Below, one piece after another: positions 18,057 through 27,059 of a stretch of 64,000 bases of DNA. Both the position numbers and the translations under genes were made by a program. The notes under the pieces were generated by a model. That model was given only the letters and a program-made list of their open reading frames with translations, did no database searches and was not told where the DNA came from. Positions within the stretch are counted from its first letter, which is position 1. Each line of letters starts with the position of its first letter. The stretch spans positions 16,804 to 80,803 of the forward strand of contig CAZJYZ010000009.1 of NCBI GenBank assembly GCA_964550345.1, read 5' to 3'. Source of the DNA: JAAEUB01 sp964550345. Its GTDB lineage: Bacteria; Pseudomonadota; Alphaproteobacteria; Rhodobacterales; Rhodobacteraceae.

Positions 18057-19796
18057 TTACAAGCAAAGCTCAAGGATCAGCCCGTTGGCGCCCACCAGCA
18101 AAAGGCCTTCATGGCCCTGTTTCTGCGGCGCGGACAAGGACAGAACGTCTTTGATCGCCGCCTGTGTTGCCTTGGGAAACGGGCGCCAGTTTTCACCCTG
18201 ATCGGCAGAAACCAACAAATAGGCATCGTCGCCTGCGATCCACCCCATACCGGCCGTGGAAAAGCGGATTTTGTTCAGGTCCGCCTTTCCGGGAAATTTT
18301 TGCGCTTCCCAACTGGCACCACCATCCCGGGTTCTGAGCAACGTACTCTGCGCGCCGACCGCCCAACCGTTCTTGTGATCGCTGAAGTAAAGGCCGTGCA
18401 AACTGGATTGTGTGCCCGAAGCCCCCTGCCCCCAGCTTTTGCCGCCATCGCGCGTCAGCAGGATCACGCCCTCTTCCCCCGCGGCCCAGCCGGTGTTTTC
18501 ATCGATGAAAAAGACCGCATGCAGGGCACCCGGGACAGCGAGCTTGCTGAGCTGCCAGCTTGCGCCGGCATCTTTGGTTGACACGATGGCCCCGCCCTCA
18601 CCGGCTGCCCAACCATTGTGGGGATCGGTGAAGGACAGGGAATAAAGCGTGGTGGTTTCGGGTAGCCTTGCCTGCTGCCACCTACGCCCGAGATCTTCCG
18701 AGTAAAGCAATGCCCCCCCGGCACCTACCGCCCAGCCCCGATCTGTTTCGGGAAATACCACGTCATACAGCTTGGCACTCGTGGGGGTTTCACTGACTTC
18801 CCAATTCTCTGCCCCATCTTCACGGCGCAGCACCAGGCCATCCTCGCCAACAGCAACAATCGCACCGCCAGCACCGGCGACGCCCCAAAGCTGGTTGAGG
18901 CGCCCGGACGAGGCCTGCTCCCACTCGTCAGAAGTCTCTGTCTGCCTGATCAGTGTGCCCATCTCGCCAACCAGCCAATTGCCGCCTTCAAGCGCTACCA
19001 GCCGGTTAATATTGACGGAAGAAGGTAGCTTGACCGGAACCCAATTTGCACCACCATCCATTGTGCGCAACAAAGTACCCCCAAAGCCTGACAACAGGCC
19101 GTCGTGGTCCGATTGCCAATGCATGTCGGTAAGGTTTCGCCCGGTTGGAAGTTGCACCTGCTGCCAATCTTTGCCGAGTTCTTCGCAGACAAAATACTGC
19201 CCCCGCTCCCCCAGGATCCAACCCTTTTGGCCACGCCATATCAGTCGGTTGAGCGCTAACGGTGTGTCCAGCCTCTGCCCCGCCCAGTTCTCACCATCAT
19301 CCGCGCTTTGCCATAGCCGCCCCGCATCACCGACTGCCATGATGTGACCATCACCGAAGTCATGTATATCGCGAATCCAGCCGCGGGTTTCAGGGCCTGT
19401 AGCATGCCAGATCTCGCCACCATCCATTGTACGCAGACATAGCCCAAATGATCCTACAGCCCAGCCATTCTGATCGTTTTGAAAATGAAACCTGTGAATT
19501 GTCTCGTCGGTTTCAAGCCGCGCGCGTTGCCAGCTTTGCCCCGCATCGATGCTGCGAAACAACAAGCCCTGAGCTCCACCGATTAGTACACTTCCGTCGG
19601 GCAAAACCTGCAAGGCGCGCAGCTCATGCGGTGTTTCCAGCCAGCGGCGCGACCAGGTTGCGCCATTGTCATGGCTTTCCAGCAAAGTTCCCGCCTGCCC
19701 CACAGCCAACATCACCCCGCCAGGCAAGCGGCACATATCAAAAAGGTGGTTGGCTGTGGGATAGGGGTTGTGTTCAACCCAGCTGAGTTTCGCCAT
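18057..19796 (-). CDS. YCF48/Hcf136-like beta-propeller protein
   Basis: 579 residues from ATG 19796 (MAKLSWVEHNPYPT), chosen over an upstream in-frame start because of the GGGTAAGG ribosome-binding sequence. It is built of about a dozen repeats of the photosynthesis-system II stability-factor type, each with a GWAVG or GWAAGEGG turn and a DGGxSW or DGGANW strand. No signal peptide is evident, so it should be cytoplasmic. In plants and cyanobacteria, relatives assist assembly of cofactor-bearing complexes. Here it is the last gene of a molybdoenzyme cluster, 76 nt after moeA, which suggests a scaffold or assembly role for that enzyme. This role is an inference. Confidence 0.82.
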   Translation of the reverse strand: MAKLSWVEHNPYPTANHLFDMCRLPGGVMLAVGQAGTLLESHDNGATWSRRWLETPHELRALQVLPDGSVLIGGAQGLLFRSIDAGQSWQRARLETDETIHRFHFQNDQNGWAVGSFGLCLRTMDGGEIWHATGPETRGWIRDIHDFGDGHIMAVGDAGRLWQSADDGENWAGQRLDTPLALNRLIWRGQKGWILGERGQYFVCEELGKDWQQVQLPTGRNLTDMHWQSDHDGLLSGFGGTLLRTMDGGANWVPVKLPSSVNINRLVALEGGNWLVGEMGTLIRQTETSDEWEQASSGRLNQLWGVAGAGGAIVAVGEDGLVLRREDGAENWEVSETPTSAKLYDVVFPETDRGWAVGAGGALLYSEDLGRRWQQARLPETTTLYSLSFTDPHNGWAAGEGGAIVSTKDAGASWQLSKLAVPGALHAVFFIDENTGWAAGEEGVILLTRDGGKSWGQGASGTQSSLHGLYFSDHKNGWAVGAQSTLLRTRDGGASWEAQKFPGKADLNKIRFSTAGMGWIAGDDAYLLVSADQGENWRPFPKATQAAIKDVLSLSAPQKQGHEGLLLVGANGLILELCL

Positions 19797-19872
19797 GTGC
19801 CTTACCCTTTGCATCCCCTGTTCAGATCATCAGCCCAGTGCGGCAGGATCAGGAATTTTGCTGCGGATGCTC

Positions 19873-21084
19873 TTAATACTCAATCGGCATGACCGTTACC
19901 ATGTCGCCCTCATGCACCTCACAAGGCTCAACCGGTAGCACGATAAAGGCGTTGGCCTTAGACATTGATGTCAGAATACCCGAGTTCTGCGACCCGGTGC
20001 TGCTGATCGCCGTCTGGGCGCCGTCATAGGCAATGACGCCGCGGGCAAACTCGGCCCGGCCATGGGTTTTCAGGATCGGTTCGCCCTTGAAGGGCAGCAC
20101 CATTTCCTTCAACGGTGCCGGTTTGCACCCCATCATCACCAACATTGCCGGACGTACCAGCAGCAGGAAAGTCGCCAGCACCGAAACCGGGTTTCCGGGT
20201 AGGCCAAAGAATACCGCATCGCCAATGCGACCATGGGCCTGCGGCTTGCCGGGCTTCATGCGCACCTTCCAGAAGTCGATTACACCCACCTCGGTGATCA
20301 CGTCCTTGACCAGATCATAGTCGCCAACGGACACACCACCCGAGGTCAGCACCACGTCGGCCTCATTCGCGCCCTTCAGCAAGGCCGCTTTGATGCTTTC
20401 GCGGTCATCACGAATAATACCGAGATCAAGAATATCCACGCCGAGTGCTTGCAGCACAGCCATCATCGAATGGCGGTTACTGTCATAGACCTGCCCGGCT
20501 TCTAGAGGTTGCCCGGGTGCCACGACCTCGTTTCCGGTTGAGACAACTGCAACCTTCAATTTGCGGACCACTTCGACCTCGCGCCGCCCTAAAGATGCCA
20601 GCATGCCGACGTCCGGCGGAGTCACCTGATGACCCGCGGCAAACACTTCTGACCCCTCAGAAATGTCCTGCCCGGCGCGACGTATCCATTTGCCCTGTAC
20701 CTGCCCCTCAGGCACGGTTAAGGCGTCACCGTCACGCGTGACATCTTCCTGAATGACAATACAATCGCATCCATCCGGAACAGGGGCACCAGTCATGATC
20801 CGCACGGCTTCGCCAGCTCCCACAACACGCTCCAGCCGTGACCCGGCGGGCACTTCGTCCACCACATTCAGAACCGTGTCACCCTTTGCTGCCAGATCCT
20901 GAAATCGAACCGCATAGCCATCCATGGCAGTGTTGTCATGGTTTGGAACATTTTCTGGTGCCATGACAGGTTCGGCCAACACCCGGCCAAGGGCGTTAAT
21001 AACCGAGATCGTCTCTGTTTCACCAATCGGTTCAACCCGCGCCAGCGCTCTCTCATAGGCCTCGGCAAAAGGCATCATGTCCAT
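19873..21084 (-). CDS. moeA: Molybdopterin molybdotransferase MoeA
   Basis: 403 residues, the normal MoeA length. Recognisable elements are NHDNTAMDGYAVRF near residue 49, the MPT-binding segment VRIMTGAPVPDGCDCIVIQED, the MoaB/Mog-like domain TSGGVSVGDYDLVKDV, and GLPGNPVSVLATFLLLVRP. It inserts molybdate into adenylylated molybdopterin. An in-cluster moeA beside a dicluster oxidoreductase suggests a dedicated supply of cofactor; a housekeeping moeA probably exists elsewhere. It is 33 nt after a molybdate-type transporter. Confidence 0.93.
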   Translation of the reverse strand: MDMMPFAEAYERALARVEPIGETETISVINALGRVLAEPVMAPENVPNHDNTAMDGYAVRFQDLAAKGDTVLNVVDEVPAGSRLERVVGAGEAVRIMTGAPVPDGCDCIVIQEDVTRDGDALTVPEGQVQGKWIRRAGQDISEGSEVFAAGHQVTPPDVGMLASLGRREVEVVRKLKVAVVSTGNEVVAPGQPLEAGQVYDSNRHSMMAVLQALGVDILDLGIIRDDRESIKAALLKGANEADVVLTSGGVSVGDYDLVKDVITEVGVIDFWKVRMKPGKPQAHGRIGDAVFFGLPGNPVSVLATFLLLVRPAMLVMMGCKPAPLKEMVLPFKGEPILKTHGRAEFARGVIAYDGAQTAISSTGSQNSGILTSMSKANAFIVLPVEPCEVHEGDMVTVMPIEY

Positions 21085-21117
21085 GGTTCACTCCTCGTTC
21101 CTCTGCCCGCAAAGGGC

Positions 21118-22296
21118 TTACTTGTCGTCCGCTTCTGGTAGCATCATTTGCTTTACTTTAATGATACCGTGTAAGCCAAGCCCAACCAGCACACCGATGC
21201 CCATATTCCCGGTGGCAATAGAAACACCGGCAATCGTCAGCGCGGTCAGAAGCTCCCACCGCTCATTAACGTCAGCGATCATCCGTGCCAATTCCAGCCC
21301 GGCAAAAAACAAAAGCACACCTAGAACACCTTGCGGGATCAGGGTCAGGATAAAAAGCGCCTGTTCGGTAAACAAGATCGCCAGCACGATAAAAAAGACA
21401 CCAATTATCAAGTTAGAGCCACCGGTGCGTGCACCAAAGCGATACGCCGCAGCCAGCCCGCCAGCGCCGTGACAAACCGGCATGGCACCGATTGAACCTG
21501 AGACAAGCCCGGTCAGCCCCATCGTGGTCAGCAGCGCCTTCAGAGAAACCCGCGCGCTTTTCGCCTCGCCGTATTTGGTAATGGCCACGTCGCGAGTTGA
21601 GATGATGGCATTGCCGATCGTCAGCGGGAATTGCGGCAGGACCAACAGGAAAAACGCATCCCAGTAATGGCTGAAATCCGGCGGGATCAGGACCAGTCCG
21701 GCGGTCGCTTCCTGTCCAGGCGCGCGCTCGCCCAAAGCCAGGCTGATCAGAACGCCGAAGGCCAGCAGCATGAGGGCGGCAGGAAAGCGTTTGTTTGTCA
21801 GGAAGATAAGCACAATGACAGCGCCGATAATGCCCACAAGCGGGTTCAGCCACGGCGCTGAGACCGGGCCGTTTAACAGCAACTCAGGTGCACTGATAAA
21901 TTCCACCCCCTTGATCATCAGGATCAGGCCCAGGCCGAGCTGGATGCCGCGCACGATAGGTTTGGTAAACACTTTGGCGACCAGATCAATCGCCCCGGTC
22001 ACAGCCAGCAAAAGTAGGATTGCCCCTAAGATTATGCCCGAAGCGGCAATGGTTTCCACCGGCAATTGCGAGGCTATGGCTACGGCCGAAACCACTTTGA
22101 GCGGCTGCACAGGTATCGGCAAGTGATAATAAAGCCCGCCGACAACATAAAGCCCGCCGACAACCAGAAGCGTCGTGGCAAGGGGAACCGAATTAACAAG
22201 GACCAGCGCAATAGTCAGTGGCAGGAGCGTGCCCAGATCGCTGAGCGAGCCAGCCAATTCGTTGCGGTCAAAACGATGTGGTGACAATCCACTCAT
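21118..22296 (-). CDS. Putative molybdate/sulfate transporter, MOT1 (PF16983) family
   Basis: A 392-residue membrane protein with the duplicated MOT1 signature: ELAGSLSDLGTLLPLTIAL near residue 13 and a related segment around GLVSGSIGAMPVCHGAGGLA at about 270. About ten to twelve hydrophobic segments are visible. MOT1 proteins carry molybdate (some sulfate) and differ from the ModABC system. Its location directly before moeA, in a molybdoenzyme cluster, favours molybdate. It may head a sub-operon, because a 154-nt gap with an inverted repeat precedes it. Confidence 0.85.
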   Translation of the reverse strand: MSGLSPHRFDRNELAGSLSDLGTLLPLTIALVLVNSVPLATTLLVVGGLYVVGGLYYHLPIPVQPLKVVSAVAIASQLPVETIAASGIILGAILLLLAVTGAIDLVAKVFTKPIVRGIQLGLGLILMIKGVEFISAPELLLNGPVSAPWLNPLVGIIGAVIVLIFLTNKRFPAALMLLAFGVLISLALGERAPGQEATAGLVLIPPDFSHYWDAFFLLVLPQFPLTIGNAIISTRDVAITKYGEAKSARVSLKALLTTMGLTGLVSGSIGAMPVCHGAGGLAAAYRFGARTGGSNLIIGVFFIVLAILFTEQALFILTLIPQGVLGVLLFFAGLELARMIADVNERWELLTALTIAGVSIATGNMGIGVLVGLGLHGIIKVKQMMLPEADDK

Positions 22297-22342
22297 GGGT
22301 ATAACTCCTCATTTGGGAGCAAAACCCCCTCAGGCATTACTT

Positions 22343-22358
22343 TACCAGTTCAAACTGG
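22343..22358. promoter_or_regulatory. Inverted repeat upstream of the molybdate transporter gene
   Basis: ACCAGTT-CA-AACTGGT has perfect 7-bp arms with a 2-nt centre, 47 bp upstream of the transporter start and inside the only sizeable gap (154 nt) in this half of the cluster. It could be an operator for a separate moeA/transporter transcript or a short RNA hairpin. It does not match the ModE site as I know it. Confidence 0.4.
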
Positions 22359-22450
22359 TGCGAACAATTCTGCTCGGCGCGGCACTCTGTCCCATGACCC
22401 AAAGTGCGCAAAGGCACGGTAGAGCTTCCTGATCCTGGTTCCGCTCCCGC

Positions 22451-23386
22451 TCAGACCGAGATGCCCAACTCTTTCATAATCTTGTCAGCAAGTTCGTTGA
22501 TGGCAATGGCAGCTTCGCTTTCGGGATTTTCGACGATGATCGACTTGCCTTCATCCGCTAGCTTTATGATCCGGCGTTCCAACGGAATGTTACCCAGGTA
22601 AGGCACATTGAGTTCATCCGCCGAGTTTTTTACCTGATTGGCACCAAACAGGTCTTCATCGGTCATGTTCTCAACCATGCCAAAGACCGGAACGTCCAGA
22701 TGCCGCGCCATCGAAATTGATTTGCGCGCATCAAGCAGCGCTACTTTCTGCGGCGTCGAGACAACGACCGCGCCGTCGATACGGTCGACAATCTCTGTCA
22801 CCATCATGGGTTCGTCCCCAGTACCCGGTGGCAGGTCGAACAGCAGTATATCGCGCTCCCCCCAGTTTACCGAGGCGATCAATTGCCGGATCAGGTCCTT
22901 TTTCAAAGGTCCTTTCCACATCACCGCATCGTCCGAGCTTTCGATGAAATAATCCATCGAGATCAGACCAAGGCCGGGGGCCTCTTCGGGCATCGGCACG
23001 ACCGGTACGATACCAATCTCGTCCAGTTGCAGGCCCTTGCCCTGACGCGCAGCTTCGCTGTGCTCAGCCACCAGCATCTGTGGAATATTGGGTCCGTGAA
23101 TGTCCGCATCGATTAGCGCGACTTTCAGCCCTTTCCGCGCCAGCGCAACCGCAACGCCGGCAGTCAGGGTCGATTTTCCAACCCCGCCCTTGCCTGAGGT
23201 GATGAACAGCCGGTGACGAATATCCTTCATACGTTCGCCAACCAACCATGTCTCGTGGTTTTCCCGGCGTGTATTCAGGCATTCCGCATAATCCGGGCAG
23301 ATATCGCACCCGTTCAGACGCTCGCAGGCGGCCTCGGCAAAATCGGTCTGGCCGACATTGGTCAGGATTGGGGGCAAATCGCTCAT
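22451..23386 (-). CDS. Mrp/Nbp35-type ATP-binding Fe-S carrier protein (variant)
   Basis: 311 residues of the Mrp/ApbC/Nbp35 P-loop family: deviant Walker A GKGGVGKST near residue 67, then DADIHGPNIP and LLFDLPPGTGDEP. The N terminus has cysteines at 21, 27, 30 and 36 (C-x5-C-x2-C-x5-C), close to the Nbp35 N-terminal cluster, whose usual spacing is C-x13-C-x2-C-x5-C. The C-terminal CPxC pair that normally holds the transferable cluster is absent (GMVENMTDEDLFGANQ). It overlaps the flavoprotein gene by 4 nt (ATGA). A dedicated Fe-S or cofactor-loading role for the neighbouring oxidoreductase is inferred. Confidence 0.85.
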   Translation of the reverse strand: MSDLPPILTNVGQTDFAEAACERLNGCDICPDYAECLNTRRENHETWLVGERMKDIRHRLFITSGKGGVGKSTLTAGVAVALARKGLKVALIDADIHGPNIPQMLVAEHSEAARQGKGLQLDEIGIVPVVPMPEEAPGLGLISMDYFIESSDDAVMWKGPLKKDLIRQLIASVNWGERDILLFDLPPGTGDEPMMVTEIVDRIDGAVVVSTPQKVALLDARKSISMARHLDVPVFGMVENMTDEDLFGANQVKNSADELNVPYLGNIPLERRIIKLADEGKSIIVENPESEAAIAINELADKIMKELGISV

Positions 23387-24903
23387 GACGAATAAATCTC
23401 CTGCCCACGCACGCCAACCCGTTCGGGCAGGCGCACGAAGTCATGCTGATCAAGGGCAAACAGAGCGCGGAAGGACCCAGTGCGGAAATCGCCCAGCCGG
23501 ATCATCTCTTTCATTTCCTCGCTCAGCTCCTGTTTACGACGCAGAAGCGTATAGAAGATGCCATTGCCTTCCAGCCCGGCGCCTTCACGGTCCTGCGAGC
23601 GGGCAAAGGCGCTTTTGATTTCCTCAACCTGATCGTCCGGCAGGTTATAGGCGTCCAGGTTCATCTCTTCTTCGCGAATGGTGCCGATGGCAGTGAAGCC
23701 TACGGGGACATTCTTCAACAGATACATCTTCACCCAGGTGTCAGCGTTGCTCCCGATCAGGGTCTCGTCATGTTCGGCCTTGGGCGAGCCCCCGGCTGCA
23801 ATCGGCAGTTCAAACACGTTCACAGCGTTGGCATCGATGCCACCTTTGTTGACAACGGGTTTGCCCGCCATGTTGAAACCGGCGATACGCCCGCCGACCA
23901 CGGCGTTTGGCCAGAGCGGGATCATACGCTGTACGCCAACAACATCGTAATGTTGCGAAAGGTCGCCGGCGGCGAAAACATCGGGGTTAGAGGTGCGCAT
24001 GTTGCGGTCGACAAGAATGCCGCCACGTTCGGCCACCTCGATGTCGGTGCCGTCACACAGCCAGGTATTCGGGCGCTGGCCTGCCGAGTTGATGATCAGG
24101 TCGCATTCGATCAACCCCAGATCGCCAACTTCAACACCCTTGAGCGAACCATCGTCATTAAATACGACTTCTTTGGCACCCTGCCCGGTGATCACCCGCA
24201 TTCCACCGTGGGTTTCCATGTGCTCTTTCAGGATGGCTGAGCTGTCGTCATCGGTCATAACTGGCAGCACGTTGTCCACCAACTCGACCATTGTCACATC
24301 CACACCCCAGCCACGCAGGGTTTCGGAGGCTTCGATGCCGATCGGACCCGACCCCATAACCAGCGCCTTTTTCGAGGCACGATTCGGGTCACGCAGCTGC
24401 GCCACCACATCATCCGCGTCACTGATGGTTTTGAAGGCATGGGCAAGACCTGCATCACGGGCATCCGCAAGACCGGGGATCGGCACCCAGAAGGTGGTTG
24501 CCCCGGCCGCAATCAACAGCTTATCCCATTCAAATTCTTCGCCATTTTCGGCGATGACTACTTTGCGTTCTGTATCAATGCTTTTGGCGGGCGTGGACAG
24601 GCGTAGATCAACATTGTTGCGCTCATAAAACTCCATCCCGCCTTTCCAGTAGAGCCCTTCGCGCGGCACACCCAGCATCTGCGGCACGCGCTCCTCAGGG
24701 TGCTTTTCCCCCCATTCCTTGCGCGCCTCGACATATTCGGGAGACTCGTTCCAACCATAAAGCGCCAGTGGGCAAGGCGAATAAGCTGGCCATTCCTCCT
24801 TATTGAGGACCGTTATGGTGCTTTCTTCGTCAAATTTACGGATCGCTTCAATAGCTTCGGCAGTTGCCGGGCCGTTGCCAATGATTACCATTTTGCTGGT
24901 CAT
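23383..24903 (-). CDS. FAD/NAD(P)-dependent pyridine nucleotide-disulfide oxidoreductase
   Basis: 506 residues with an FAD-binding GNGPATAEAIEAI at the N terminus, an NAD(P)-binding GSGPIGIEASETLRGWG near residue 183, and a second FAD motif NPDVFAAGDLSQHYD. A cysteine in AYSPCPLALYGW occupies the place of the redox cysteine in CoA-disulfide reductase and NADH oxidase relatives. The C-terminal 100 residues or so are an extra domain, including REEEMNLDAYNLPDDQVEE. Lying inside the molybdoenzyme cluster, which lacks a membrane anchor, it is a reasonable candidate to link the ferredoxin-type subunit to NAD(H). That link is an inference. Confidence 0.88.
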   Translation of the reverse strand: MTSKMVIIGNGPATAEAIEAIRKFDEESTITVLNKEEWPAYSPCPLALYGWNESPEYVEARKEWGEKHPEERVPQMLGVPREGLYWKGGMEFYERNNVDLRLSTPAKSIDTERKVVIAENGEEFEWDKLLIAAGATTFWVPIPGLADARDAGLAHAFKTISDADDVVAQLRDPNRASKKALVMGSGPIGIEASETLRGWGVDVTMVELVDNVLPVMTDDDSSAILKEHMETHGGMRVITGQGAKEVVFNDDGSLKGVEVGDLGLIECDLIINSAGQRPNTWLCDGTDIEVAERGGILVDRNMRTSNPDVFAAGDLSQHYDVVGVQRMIPLWPNAVVGGRIAGFNMAGKPVVNKGGIDANAVNVFELPIAAGGSPKAEHDETLIGSNADTWVKMYLLKNVPVGFTAIGTIREEEMNLDAYNLPDDQVEEIKSAFARSQDREGAGLEGNGIFYTLLRRKQELSEEMKEMIRLGDFRTGSFRALFALDQHDFVRLPERVGVRGQEIYSS

Positions 24904-24954
24904 TCAATCATCTCCCTAGTCCCTGACCCCCGAAATCCGCGGGTCAAACCAATG

Positions 24955-25896
24955 TCATTTCTTGCCCTTACCCCATGTCGAAGGGTCACCACCGACGCGA
25001 ATGTCAGCAGAATCCATCATCTGGCTGACCCATTCCTTAAAGGCTGCGCGGGCTTTCACATCACGTAACTCATCGCGAATTTCCTCGCGCACTTCGTCCA
25101 GAGGTAGCTCTGAAAGTTCTTTGTTGATTACCTGCAGCATCAGATAGCCGTCCGGCAGTTCGATGGCGCTGGTTAGCCCACCCGCCTCAAGCGAACACGC
25201 CGCGTTGAAAGCGTCGTCATTCACTTCACCACGGCGCATCCAGCCCAGATACCCGCCATTTTCCTTGGTCGCAACACGCTCGGATTGAGCACGCGCAAGA
25301 TCGGCGAAGCTTTCGCCATTCTCATGACGTTCTTTAAAGGATTTCAGCGCCCTTATCAGCCCTGAACGTCCGACCGGGCACAGCGTTTTTTCCGCCTCAA
25401 GGAAAATCTCGGCCAGTTCCAGCTTACCATCACGCACGAAACGGCCCAGACCGGGTTCGCCCGTGTGGCCGTCATAGAACTGTTCTATTTCGGTGTCCGA
25501 GACCTCTGCCTCACCCAGAAAAAGGTCGATCACATGATGGATAATCAGCTCACGCCGCATGCTTTCTTCCAGCCGCGTCTGAAAGCTCTCATCTTCGACA
25601 ATATCGTCGCCACCCTGCACCAGGATCGTTGTCTGGGCTTCGGCAACGCCCTTTTTGAGTTCGTCGTCCGAGGGCTCGACCAGTCCTGCAAGATCACTTT
25701 CAAGAATAAGTTCTTCGCGGATCAGCTTGGTGATGGCGTTTTTCTTGAGCTCGGCCCGTTGGGATGGCACCAGATTGTCAAAAACCTGCCCGTGAACGGT
25801 AGCCGCCAGCAATTCAACTTCGCGCGTGAAAGCGCCGGCGTAAATCACATGACCATTGACGGTGGCAAGTGGCTGGCTGTCGACTTTCTCTGACAT
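24955..25896 (-). CDS. Parvulin-type peptidyl-prolyl isomerase, cytoplasmic (NifM/PpiC-like)
   Basis: 313 residues: an N-terminal helical SurA/NifM-like region (about 1-140) and a parvulin domain (about 145-265) with FADLARAQSERVATKENGGYL and ELPDGYLMLQV. There is no signal peptide, unlike periplasmic PpiC or SurA. NifM, a comparable cytoplasmic protein, matures a metalloprotein. By position, immediately after the TorD-like chaperone (stop and start share one base, TGATG), this gene probably helps fold the molybdoenzyme or its ferredoxin subunit. Confidence 0.85.
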   Translation of the reverse strand: MSEKVDSQPLATVNGHVIYAGAFTREVELLAATVHGQVFDNLVPSQRAELKKNAITKLIREELILESDLAGLVEPSDDELKKGVAEAQTTILVQGGDDIVEDESFQTRLEESMRRELIIHHVIDLFLGEAEVSDTEIEQFYDGHTGEPGLGRFVRDGKLELAEIFLEAEKTLCPVGRSGLIRALKSFKERHENGESFADLARAQSERVATKENGGYLGWMRRGEVNDDAFNAACSLEAGGLTSAIELPDGYLMLQVINKELSELPLDEVREEIRDELRDVKARAAFKEWVSQMMDSADIRVGGDPSTWGKGKK

Positions 25897-26927
25897 CAGT
25901 CTTTTTCACCCTCTGGCTTTTCAGTCGTAAAAAGTACTTTACGTTCATCCAGCGGCCTCGATGAATTGAAGCGGTTCGCCTCGATGGTAAAGAAACCGAC
26001 CACGAGCTTGCCGATGCCGGTAACATAGCTTTGCGCCGGGCGCTTACGGCTATTTTCCTCGACCATTTCACCTACACGCAAAAAGTCATGGCCAAACCGT
26101 GTGGCCCAGGTCAACAGGTGGTTGGACAGGAACGCATCATGGCGCCGCTGGGCCATTTCTGCCGCTTCGTTGTCCCCTGTCGCGTCCGCGGCCAGCTTTC
26201 GGCCGATCAATTCGGCAATAAAGGCACATTCATGCATGATATGGTCCGCAAATTCGCCTTCTGCCTTTAGGTCGGCGGCAACGTAATCGCGGTAAACCTG
26301 CCCGGTAATATCGCCCTGCACCTGCCGGTCGCCCATATAGATGGATTCGTAAGGTGCGACATAGGGAAAGAAGCTGTCGTAAATAATACGCGCGTATTCC
26401 TGTCGGATTTCATTGACCAGATCATTAGGGTCCATGCCCTCAAGCCGCTCAAGATCAGCCAGACCTTCGTCGATTGCGTTGTGACCGGAAAGTGCCATTG
26501 ATGCGTCGCGCAGACCTTTGACCACAGCGCCAGTGGAAAGGCGGCCAGCCAAATCTTTAGTTGGGTTTTCAAGCAGTTCTGCCAGAGCTTCATAGATAGA
26601 TTTTCGTTGCCTGTTCAACTCGGCGGCGTCATCAGCCACTGGCGTAACAACGGGATCAATCCGCACCGGTTCAATCTGGCGATGGATCATCGCGCGCACC
26701 CAGAACAGGTACGAGTAACGCTGACCTTCTGTTTTCCAGAAATCAATCACCTGCGGATCAGAATACAAGAGGTCAATCTCAGACTGTTCACGCGATGCCT
26801 GTTTTGAGGCCTCTTTCGAGATTTCCCGCTCGCCCACCCGGTCGCTGACGCGCGTGGCTTCCGCGTCGAGACGTTCAAACTCGTCAAGCAGATCGTTTAA
26901 CGTCTGACTGAGATCATTTTCTTTCAT
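25896..26927 (-). CDS. Long TorD/DmsD-like molecular chaperone
   Basis: 343 residues, clearly longer than the roughly 200 of typical TorD proteins. The extra part is the N-terminal 130 or so residues, which are charged and helical (REISKEASKQASREQSEID). The C-terminal half has TorD-like features: LERLEGMDPNDLVNEIRQEYARI, the acidic YAPYESIYMGDRQV region (here VAPYESIYMGDR) and DHIMHECAFIAELIGRKL. These chaperones bind bis-MGD apoenzymes during cofactor insertion. The absence of a Tat signal on the oxidoreductase here means its job would be cofactor loading rather than export proofreading. Confidence 0.82.
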   Translation of the reverse strand: MKENDLSQTLNDLLDEFERLDAEATRVSDRVGEREISKEASKQASREQSEIDLLYSDPQVIDFWKTEGQRYSYLFWVRAMIHRQIEPVRIDPVVTPVADDAAELNRQRKSIYEALAELLENPTKDLAGRLSTGAVVKGLRDASMALSGHNAIDEGLADLERLEGMDPNDLVNEIRQEYARIIYDSFFPYVAPYESIYMGDRQVQGDITGQVYRDYVAADLKAEGEFADHIMHECAFIAELIGRKLAADATGDNEAAEMAQRRHDAFLSNHLLTWATRFGHDFLRVGEMVEENSRKRPAQSYVTGIGKLVVGFFTIEANRFNSSRPLDERKVLFTTEKPEGEKD

Positions 26928-26994
26928 GGTTCACCCAATTGACGATGTGTGAGATAGTTTGCGGAGAAGCAGACCTCCGGTGTGATAGTCATGA

Positions 26995-27019
26995 AGACCG
27001 GGCGTTCCCGTCCCGGTCT
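26995..27019. promoter_or_regulatory. Hairpin in the gap between the 113-residue protein gene and the chaperone gene
   Basis: AGACCGGG / CCCGGTCT form an 8-bp perfect stem with a 9-nt loop. It lies in the 132-nt gap between the stop at 27060 and the TorD-like start at 26927. There is no T run on the minus strand, so it may be an RNA-processing or attenuation element separating the structural genes from the maturation genes. Confidence 0.5.
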
Positions 27020-27059
27020 CCAAAGTTTTCATATACTCCTGAACCAATAGGCTCAGAGC

